Positions 16,992 through 25,700 of a stretch of DNA of 64,000 nt are shown piece after piece. Where the stretch lies: positions 1-64,000 of the forward strand of contig JAKSKW010000001.1 of NCBI GenBank assembly GCA_024401495.1. The letters are read 5' to 3'. The notes beneath the pieces were generated by a model. That model saw only the letters and a program-made list of their open reading frames with translations. It was not told where the DNA came from and ran no database searches. Position numbers and translations under genes: made by a program. Numbering within the stretch: position 1 is the stretch's first letter; each line of letters starts with the position of its first letter. The DNA comes from Paludibacteraceae bacterium. Lineage in GTDB: Bacteria > Bacteroidota > Bacteroidia > Bacteroidales > Paludibacteraceae.

Positions 16992-17756
16992 ATGAAAAGA
17001 ATTAATTTCAACGGAGATGAGGAAACCCACAATTTCTGGCAGAACTATACAGATTTGCTGGCAGGTCTGCTTATTGTATTTATCATAATTTCAATGGCCA
17101 TGTTAGTTTTCTACAATAATTTAGAAAAAGAACTGAATGACAGCAAAAAATATCAAGGAGAGATAGAAATTTTAAGTAGAATAAAAAACGAATTAGGAGT
17201 TTCTAAAGTAGACGAAACCGTATTAAACAAAATAATAGAAGACCGTAAACTCTTCAAAAAAGTAGAAGCATTTTACGAAACAATGGAAAATATTGAAAAC
17301 AATTCGACATATTTTCACTACAACAAACAGTTCAAAAGACTAGAATGTAAGATATTAGGACCTATGTTTGAGTCAAATAGCGACAAAATTATCGATTCCT
17401 ATAAAGATGATCTTAGAAAAGCAGGACAAGAACTAGACGAGAATATACTAACAAATATTAACGACTCTCTTATTGGTATTAAAGTAATCATAGACGGTAG
17501 AGTTGCACGTTATATGGATGAAGCTCATAAAAATAACCCGATGCCTGATCCAGAAAATGCAGCATCAACAAGTTATAGAAGAGCAAAGGCTTTATTCAAT
17601 CTGTGGAGGGAGGCAGGACATCTATCATCTATCGAAAAAAGAGGTGAAATATTTTTCTCCGGTTCTGGATATGGAGGTCAAGGTCGTTATTCTGGGGTTG
17701 ACGAAGAACTAAATAGACGATTCATCATCGAAATCATTCCATTCATCAGATACTAA
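16992..17756 (+). CDS. ZorB-like MotB/OmpA-domain protein
   Basis: 254 aa, close to the size of known ZorB. A single N-terminal membrane helix, FWQNYTDLLAGLLIVFIIIS, carries Asp21, placed exactly like the ion-binding Asp of MotB and ZorB. A short coiled segment follows, then a C-terminal OmpA-like peptidoglycan-binding domain: SYRRAKALFNLWREAG, the GxG turn GSGYGGQG and ELNRRFIIEIIP match the canonical RA...L..G / G.G / NRR pattern. The membrane anchor plus cell-wall binding fit the stationary half of a rotary or rocking stator with the upstream protein. It is 12 bases from the next gene, so all three are one operon. Confidence 0.82.
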   Translation: MKRINFNGDEETHNFWQNYTDLLAGLLIVFIIISMAMLVFYNNLEKELNDSKKYQGEIEILSRIKNELGVSKVDETVLNKIIEDRKLFKKVEAFYETMENIENNSTYFHYNKQFKRLECKILGPMFESNSDKIIDSYKDDLRKAGQELDENILTNINDSLIGIKVIIDGRVARYMDEAHKNNPMPDPENAASTSYRRAKALFNLWREAGHLSSIEKRGEIFFSGSGYGGQGRYSGVDEELNRRFIIEIIPFIRY

Positions 17757-17768
17757 AAGCTTACGATT

Positions 17769-20700
17769 ATGAAAATCAAGAATTTAGATACATATATAGA
17801 GAAATTAATTTTGAAATTTAGAGGATTTCCAACAAATACAAAAATAGAGGAAATCGGACAATCAACAGAACCTTTATTCAATGTATTAGCAGGTAGTTTG
17901 ACCGAATTATCCAGTTTTGTAAGAAAATACAACTCTTTTGCAAAAAATCCTCAAGAACAGTTGTTTTATGAATGCATTCAGAATGCTTATGATTCTGGAG
18001 CAGATAGTTCTATGTTTTTTTGGACACCAGAGTTTTTATTGGTTGTAAATAACGGAAGACCTTTTTATACAGACACCATATTTGACAAGGAGTTAGAAAA
18101 GAAAGGTCAATTTTACAGGTTTCTTGGATTTAACGCATCTTCCCACATAGAACAAACAGGAGAAAAGACAACAGACATTGGAAACTATGGACAAGGAGCA
18201 AAACTAATCTTTTCTATGTTGGCTGATAACATACAGGGGGAAAGATCTGAGGATTCCATGACAAAGGCTATAGTTAACGACGGAAGATCTCCATATCTTA
18301 TCAGTTGGAGCAATCGAAATCAGTACGACACCTTAATGGCAGGAATGAGTGAATACGAACCTGTAGATGACCTTTCCAAAGACAATCTAATTTTCTGCAA
18401 GATATATAAAGGGTACTATCCACTAATTCCAGGACAAAAAAATTTCACTTTTGAAGAAGCAAAAACTGCTGTCAGTAACATTAAAACTCTAATACCTTTA
18501 GAGTTTCAGAACATTATTGACAGCGGCACTGCCATACTAATTCCGTTAGGGAAAGGAAAGTATGAAGATATCATAGATGCACAAAACCTGCAAAATATAA
18601 AAAGCAGGTCGTCAATATTTTTATCCTTGTACAAAGACAAAAAGTTGAAAGGGAAAAATCTCAAAAGCATCATTTTGAATGGAGAATATTTAAAATCCGA
18701 CATTGAAAATGTCTCAATCAATTCAAATATTTATTGGGGCAATAAAGTCGTAGACGCAACAGTATCATTTGAAAAAGGATACATAGACGATGTCAATCTA
18801 TTCAAGGCTCTACCTATCATCAGTTCTAAATTAGGAATGGGATTTGTCATAGACACAAAGGAATTTGAAACAGATGATGCCAGACAAAATCTAAAAGATG
18901 CTAAAAGTACAGCATTGATGATTAAAGAGATCTTCAAAGAGGTAGCAAACGAGATTAAAAAACTTGACAAATCATCTATCGAATTCAAGAAAATCTGTGA
19001 AGCCTTACTTTATTCTAACGTTTCTATCTGTAATAAAGATTATGACAAATCGTTCATTGTAGAGCCTTTTAACGAATATTTCCTACCATTACTAAAAGAA
19101 AGCATACCTACCACTGACGAAAGATTTGAGACGTTAGAAAAAATTTGGTACAGCGATACAGCATTACCAGTGAGTCCACAAACGCTTGGCATTGATAAAA
19201 AATTGGTGTCAAAGGAGGTTGTTGATTTATTGAAGGAGAACCATAATATCAACGTTGAAAATACGAATCTTACAAATATTGTTGAACAAGCTAATGAAGA
19301 ATGTCTAAAAAAATATATTCTTGAGCTCAACGATCAAGAATATAAACGTTTCATTGAATTAGCAGAATCTAATTGGAATGATCAATGGAAAATAAAAAAA
19401 ATTTTCAGATCTAATCAAAAAAAAGTATACTCTTTTGACGAATTAATGGGAAACAAAGTTTTGTTCTCCACTGATGACTCTATGACTCGTTTGGAAAAAG
19501 AATCTGGACTGGAATTCATAGAAATTGAGTTTAAACAATTTAACATCAAGACTCTATTCAACAAAATCAAATCTCATCCAGAGCATTTCCGCGAAACTGT
19601 CAATACTCGTAATTTAGCATGTTATATTCTAAATCAGAGTAAAGAAAATCCCAATGAAATCTCGAAAATAGCTCTTCTAAAGTCGAAGAAAGGAGAATAT
19701 CTTCCTTTTAATGTATTGTTTTCAAACGACGACAATAAGAAATCAATATATTCGGAATTTTTGGTTGACGGTATTGTACCACAATATGCACAGCCGAAGT
19801 GGTTCTGTCAAGATTGGAAAGCATGGGTTCGCAATAATGCAGATAAGGTTAAAGATATTTCAGATTGGGACAAATGTCACTCCATTTATGTTGAAGAGAT
19901 TATTGACGCATACAAAGATTGCTCGTTCAACAATGATTCCTACTTCCCTCTATATCTAGATGACAATAACCTTCCGACAACAGAACAAAAAAGTCTGCAT
20001 AATGCCGATCTTTTGTCTGACAAAGAATATAAAACTGTCACATCGTTATTTAATGACACATCTTTTCTTAATATTGCATATAGAAAAATACTTTCAAAAA
20101 AACCTTTTAAAGCAAGTCTTAACAATATTAGCATTGATGGTTTGATTGAGGAAGATGTAGAATATGACTTAAACTTAGTGTCTATATTCTTCAAGCTTGA
20201 CCAACACTTGTTAAAAAATTTTTCGATCTCAAAAATAAACGAAAATTTTACATTCCAAAGCAAAGATTCAAAAATAAACATTTTGGATGCAGAAGGATTA
20301 ACAAACGAGCAAAAAAAATTGTTTATCGAGGTTAAAGGTGTGTTCATTCCAAAGGAAATTGAAACTTTAATAAGCGACGATGAAAAAGAACGTTGTTCGC
20401 CTTTCATTTGGAATGAGAACACTCCACTTTATCGTGCAGTAACCCAAACTCAAGATCCAAAAGAACTCTTTTCTCTTATTATTAAGTCAAAAAATTATGA
20501 AGCTATCGAGTCTTTTCTAAAAAGAATCAAAATTAACATTGAAGATAAAATCACTAACCATGACATACGATGGAAGATAATAATGTATTCAATCGAAAAT
20601 CAAAACTTTATTCAATTAACGAGAAATTGCATTACTGTAAATGGAGAAAGTCTTCCTCAAAACATTACTGAAAGATACATTACTTGTAATGGCACTAGGC

Positions 20701-22619
20701 ATGATATCTATGAATTGTTAGACGCAGTACGAAGCGATAATGCAATAATAAGTAATTTGGAGGATTATCTATCTTCGCCAATGATGGATATCTTTAAAAA
20801 TGCATACTATAAAAACAAAATCGCACTTGAATCAGAATGCATTTTTAACAAGTTAATCAAAGACAAACTTACTCTTAAACAGTTTGTATTCTGCATGGAT
20901 TATGCAAAAGAGACTAAAATAAATGAGGATGAATTCAAACTTGATAAAGAAACTCAAATTCCAGAGGCTCTACAATTGATTTCAAAAAAAGAATACAAAG
21001 GTTTTGAAAAATTACTTTATATCCCAGAGTATTACGATATTCAGGTTTATGCCAAAGAAGAGATCATACTCAAGGAAGAGAGATTACCACAAGTACTTAT
21101 AGCGTGGATTAAGGGAGACGAAAAGAATCTTTCTCTTTTCAATTCGATATGGAAAGAGAGCGATTCTCTTATTCAATTGCGTCGCGATATTTTAGAAGAC
21201 AAAAAATGGACTAATCCTACTATTAAGGACAAAGGGTTGATTGAAAGAACAACAAAATGGCTTCTTTCATACAACAAAGATATATCTTTTAAGAGCAATT
21301 CTTTTGATGCAATAAATTGTTATGCAGACAATCTAAAAAACAAAGATGCAGACAAAGATATTGTTCTACTACAACTATTGCCTAAAGTAGACAATAATCA
21401 AAAACTGCTTTGCAAGATAGTCAAGATGTCAGAGACAAATGGAAATGACACTTATTATATCTATGAAAACGAAGCGATGCAAATTCAGGATTTAATGAAG
21501 AAAGACCAAAAAGAAAAAATCATTCCTTTCTTAAATGACAACAAAGTCCTAATAATACCGTCGAAAGAATTTGCAGGCAAATACTCTATTACAAAGGATA
21601 AAACAATCAATATTTCTCAGCAACCAGACATACAGGATGCACAAGTGAAATTTGAGGAGTGGTCAAAAAAATCAGGAATAACAATATACATGACGACACA
21701 AAACGTATCAACTTCTGTATTTTTTAAGGTTGGTGACAATGAAATTTGTCAGATTCCGTGCAAAAATAGCACTGACGGATATGTAGAAGACAAATATATT
21801 GTTATCAAAGATCCAAGACCAGAGAAAAAAATAATCACTGTTCTTAAAGAACTTTGTGATCGCAGTGAATATCGTTGGTTCCACAAACATTGTATCGATC
21901 TTCTTTCTATGATTTTAGACGGTATCATTTCTGAAAATGATCATATAACTACAAATTCAAGCGACAATCCTTCTAATGGAGGACAGAATACCAATTCTTC
22001 AGTATCTAATAACGGAACTAATGGCAAAGGAACAGGTTCTGGAAATATTTCTGTAAAAGAAGAAAACAAAGATTTACTCAAATATTTAGACTCATGGGAT
22101 AAGGATTTGCTAACTTGGATAAAGGAGAACCCCAAAAAAATCAAGCAACTGCAAGAAACTGGAGAATCTCAAATCAAAAAAATATGTGGATATCTCGGAG
22201 AGCAACTTTATCTCGGTTATATGAATAAGAAGAATATCAAGATCGACGATGTCACAGACAAAAATTTTGCCGATTTTAAGATAGAGAATGGTGAGTATGT
22301 CGACGTAAAGACTAACATCGGCACTATGAAATCAGAGCCCAAACCCATCCATATACACAAAGAGACACAAAAGTACCTCAACGAGACTTCCAATAACAAG
22401 CTTTTAATATTCCATATATCACTTCAAGATGTGGGAATGGAGACTGATTATAGAAGATTGGAGGCCAAATACGGAAAGGACGCAGACCCAAGAAAGGATG
22501 TTAATCTGAAAGAGGAATGCGACAAACTCGCAAACGAATACTGGAAAAATAAGACTTTGGAAGATTTCAAGAAGGAAACTAGTGAATATATCCTTAGTAC
22601 ACCGATAAAGAAATCCTAA
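17769..22619 (+). CDS. Giant GHKL (sacsin/Hsp90-like) ATPase with C-terminal DUF3883/NOV_C-like nuclease fold
   Basis: 1616 aa, cytoplasmic. Residues about 35-190 form a GHKL ATP-binding domain: N-box ECIQNAYDSGAD (Glu68, Asn72, Asp75), a variant G1 box VNNGRPF (94-99), and G2 box IGNYGQGAKLIF (137-148). This is the sacsin/NO VEIN-like branch. The middle (about 200-1390) shows no domain I recognise. A Ser/Asn/Gly-rich linker (about 1390-1435) leads to a C-terminal domain with GEQLYLGY (Gly1477, Glu1478), ADF (Asp1502), Asp1512-Val-Lys1514 and PIHIHKET, matching the DUF3883/NOV_C pattern related to PD-(D/E)XK nucleases. It is the third gene of the Zorya-like operon and the likely effector; that role is inference. 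Confidence 0.8.
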   Translation: MKIKNLDTYIEKLILKFRGFPTNTKIEEIGQSTEPLFNVLAGSLTELSSFVRKYNSFAKNPQEQLFYECIQNAYDSGADSSMFFWTPEFLLVVNNGRPFYTDTIFDKELEKKGQFYRFLGFNASSHIEQTGEKTTDIGNYGQGAKLIFSMLADNIQGERSEDSMTKAIVNDGRSPYLISWSNRNQYDTLMAGMSEYEPVDDLSKDNLIFCKIYKGYYPLIPGQKNFTFEEAKTAVSNIKTLIPLEFQNIIDSGTAILIPLGKGKYEDIIDAQNLQNIKSRSSIFLSLYKDKKLKGKNLKSIILNGEYLKSDIENVSINSNIYWGNKVVDATVSFEKGYIDDVNLFKALPIISSKLGMGFVIDTKEFETDDARQNLKDAKSTALMIKEIFKEVANEIKKLDKSSIEFKKICEALLYSNVSICNKDYDKSFIVEPFNEYFLPLLKESIPTTDERFETLEKIWYSDTALPVSPQTLGIDKKLVSKEVVDLLKENHNINVENTNLTNIVEQANEECLKKYILELNDQEYKRFIELAESNWNDQWKIKKIFRSNQKKVYSFDELMGNKVLFSTDDSMTRLEKESGLEFIEIEFKQFNIKTLFNKIKSHPEHFRETVNTRNLACYILNQSKENPNEISKIALLKSKKGEYLPFNVLFSNDDNKKSIYSEFLVDGIVPQYAQPKWFCQDWKAWVRNNADKVKDISDWDKCHSIYVEEIIDAYKDCSFNNDSYFPLYLDDNNLPTTEQKSLHNADLLSDKEYKTVTSLFNDTSFLNIAYRKILSKKPFKASLNNISIDGLIEEDVEYDLNLVSIFFKLDQHLLKNFSISKINENFTFQSKDSKINILDAEGLTNEQKKLFIEVKGVFIPKEIETLISDDEKERCSPFIWNENTPLYRAVTQTQDPKELFSLIIKSKNYEAIESFLKRIKINIEDKITNHDIRWKIIMYSIENQNFIQLTRNCITVNGESLPQNITERYITCNGTRHDIYELLDAVRSDNAIISNLEDYLSSPMMDIFKNAYYKNKIALESECIFNKLIKDKLTLKQFVFCMDYAKETKINEDEFKLDKETQIPEALQLISKKEYKGFEKLLYIPEYYDIQVYAKEEIILKEERLPQVLIAWIKGDEKNLSLFNSIWKESDSLIQLRRDILEDKKWTNPTIKDKGLIERTTKWLLSYNKDISFKSNSFDAINCYADNLKNKDADKDIVLLQLLPKVDNNQKLLCKIVKMSETNGNDTYYIYENEAMQIQDLMKKDQKEKIIPFLNDNKVLIIPSKEFAGKYSITKDKTINISQQPDIQDAQVKFEEWSKKSGITIYMTTQNVSTSVFFKVGDNEICQIPCKNSTDGYVEDKYIVIKDPRPEKKIITVLKELCDRSEYRWFHKHCIDLLSMILDGIISENDHITTNSSDNPSNGGQNTNSSVSNNGTNGKGTGSGNISVKEENKDLLKYLDSWDKDLLTWIKENPKKIKQLQETGESQIKKICGYLGEQLYLGYMNKKNIKIDDVTDKNFADFKIENGEYVDVKTNIGTMKSEPKPIHIHKETQKYLNETSNNKLLIFHISLQDVGMETDYRRLEAKYGKDADPRKDVNLKEECDKLANEYWKNKTLEDFKKETSEYILSTPIKKS

Positions 22620-22742
22620 TAATGCCATATAAGTAGATTTCCACGTTCAGCACATTTACAGCCCCAAACGATTTTTGCAACAAGATTACAGAGCATAAAT
22701 TTAACTAAGAAATTTCATAAAATCGATGAATCCATAAAACAC

Positions 22743-22776
22743 AAAAATGGGCAGGTTCTAAAACCCGCCCATTTTT
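22743..22776. terminator. Bidirectional terminator between the Zorya-like operon and the surface locus
   Basis: Long stem AAAAATGGGCAGGTT / AACCCGCCCATTTTT (22743-22757, 22762-22776; one mismatch) with a 4-base loop. A and T runs on both sides allow it to serve the converging genes at 22619 and 22797. The arms belong to the GGGCGGGTTT palindrome family. Confidence 0.85.
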
Positions 22777-22796
22777 CGTTTTCGTTTTCGTCAATA

Positions 22797-25700
22797 TTAT
22801 TTTGATCGTACAATAAACTTCTTACCATTCTGGATATAGATTCCGGCTGGCAACATGTTTATCTCAACATTGTCTCCGACGTATGCGCCTGTGATTGTGT
22901 AGACTCTAGTGTCGACCTTCTTATATGTCAAACTTGGTTTATCAATTACAGATGTCAACGAATCACCGAAGTTGACTGTGAATGTGATGCCAAGATCAAT
23001 TAACTCAACATCCATATCATAGAACACCTTAGTCAAACCAAGTTTTGATTTACCATCAGTTACTTTTACTCTTGCCAAATCAAACTGGTTACCGATCTCA
23101 TAGATATCGTCTGTCTTGATCTTAACTGTATCCTCACCCTCGAAGTAGATCAAATCAGAAGTTGTGGCAGGAACCACAATCTCAATATCTCCGATTACAA
23201 TATCACCGTCTCCCAAGTTGACTGTCATGTCTACCAATGTCAACTTCATATTGCCATTCGAATAAGAAAGACGAGTCATTCCGTTGTGGATGCTATAGAA
23301 TGCACCGTCAACTGAAGTAACATAGTTGTCGATTACAAAATCCTCGTTTGGAGTTGTATTTCCAGAACCAGCCTCCTCAACGACACCCGTGTTAGTCTTG
23401 TCTGAGAATCCGAAGTTAACAGTGACATACATATCCTCCAAATCGATTCCGATAATTGCCTTTAGCTTATCGTAATTATTTGAAGACGTTGCAGACTTAA
23501 TCTCAACTGGAATCTCAGGCAATGAGTTACCCAATGCGTCTGGATTTGAAGAAGTGATAAAGATATTCTTTAGAATCTGCATTCTGATGCTATCTCCACT
23601 TGTGTATGGCACATTCTCCAAAACGATATCGCCTACAAGCATTCCGTCTTCACCCTCTCCCATGATGAAATTCATGATTGAAAGTGTAGCCATGCCATTG
23701 TCATAGTATGCGACGGTGATATCCTGTGTCTGAGGTGCCATATCGTCGCCAGAGATATTGATTACTAGATCATCTGTGTAGACCACTGTACGAAGCAACT
23801 TAGGACCAGCGTTCTCCTCTACAACACCTGTGTTAGTCTTGTCTGAGAATCCGAAGTTGACTGTGACATACATATCCTCCAAATCAATTCCGATCACAGC
23901 CTTTAGCTTATCAAAATTGCTTGAAGACGTTGCTGATTTAATCTCCACTGGAATCTCTGGCAATGCGTTACCAAGTGCGTCTGGATTTGAAGAAGTGATA
24001 AAGATATTCTTTAGGATATTCATTCTGATACTGTCAGTCTCTGTGTAAGGGACGCTATCCAAAACGATATCTCCTACAAGCATTCCGTCCTCACCCTCTC
24101 CCATGATGAAGTTCATGATTGAAAGCGTAGCATAACCATTATCATAGTATGCGACGGTGATATCCTGTGTCTGAGGTGCCATATCGTCGCCAGAGATATT
24201 GATTACTAGATCATCTGTGTAGACTACTGTGCGAAGCAACTTAACTCCATTATCACCTGGAATATTAGGAGTAGTGTCTGGAATAACCGGAACAACTGGT
24301 GTAGTGTCTGGAATTTCAGGAACAACTGGAATTGTGTCGTAACCGAAACGGAACACATTCGCTCCTGCTGTCATATCCATATATAGTTTGCTTAACGCTC
24401 TATCCGCAACAAACTTAGCGACGTTGACCTCAGTATTATTGCCAGCGATTGAAAGAATTGCATTTCCACTTGCTCTCAAACTGTCGCCAAGAGTATAGCG
24501 AAGACCAGTCATTGTCATGTTTTCAACCTTAACCACTACCGACTTGTCGCTGAAGAAATCAACATCAGCAACTGTCTGCTTCAACTCTCCGTTGGCATTC
24601 AACACATCGTTGAATTTAGCACTCATCACAACTGTTGGAGCTGGGGCAACTGTCTTCTCAGCACCGAAGATCACGTTGATCTTCTCACCAAGTTCTACCA
24701 AATCAAGGTTGATCTCAGCATCCATAGTAGTGTAGTTCAAATCTGTGGCAGCATACGAGATCTCCACTGGCAAGACACCAAGTGAAGCTCCGATAGCACC
24801 AAGTTTAGGTGCAATAGTGATATTTCTCTTAGCTGTCATTCTGACGCTGTCAGAAACAAGGTAAGGGACACTGTCGACGATGATATCACCGACTACAAGA
24901 TCCGCGTCGAGTGCGAAATCAAACAATGAGATTGTAGCGTAACCGTTATCGTAGAAATCCACCTTCAAATCCTCGTGTCCTTCTACCACAATATCACCAT
25001 TCGACTTAACCACTAGGCTGTCATTGTAGACAACCGACTTAACCAACACTACAGGTTCAGGCAAACCGAATGTTGCCTCAACTGGTTCACCGATCAAAGT
25101 GTTAGTCATGTCAAGAGTCATCTTAAGCACGACGTCGGCGAAATCAGCATTCGAACATGAACCATTTACCTTAACTGGGACACTCTTTACAGAACCTGCA
25201 TTAGTACACTCTGCAACAACATCACCAGAAAGAGAGATTGAATCACCACTCTTTGTCCATTCAACACCCTCGATCACAAAATCTCCCATCAAATTCTTGT
25301 CACTACCAATGATACGATTGAAATCCTTAATCTCAATTGTAGCGGTATTGTCAGATAGGTATGCGATAGAAATAGACTTGCTCTTCTCCACTCCATATTT
25401 CTTTCCAGAATATGTAAGCATTAGATCAGTATATGTTTTGCTTGACACTGTGTCAGGAGCAAAACCGAATGTTCTGCCATCGCTGAACACCATCTGAAGT
25501 TTGCTATAGTCTAATGAAGACGCACCAGAAACGATGATGTCAGTTGCAGAGAAACGGATGCTGTCTGCAGAACGCTCGTATGCGACGCTATCGATAAACA
25601 TCTTGTTTTGTGGCAATACGACTGTAGCGTATCCATTAGAGAAATATGAGATAACAACAGTTTCCTTAGATGCTGTCTTACCATACTTCATAATATCTAC

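Noticed and set aside
15276..17756. Flagellar MotA/MotB or TonB-type ExbB/ExbD pair
   Set aside because: No flagellar genes; the coiled-coil tail is far longer than in MotA or ExbB, and the partner has an OmpA-like cell-wall domain absent from ExbD.
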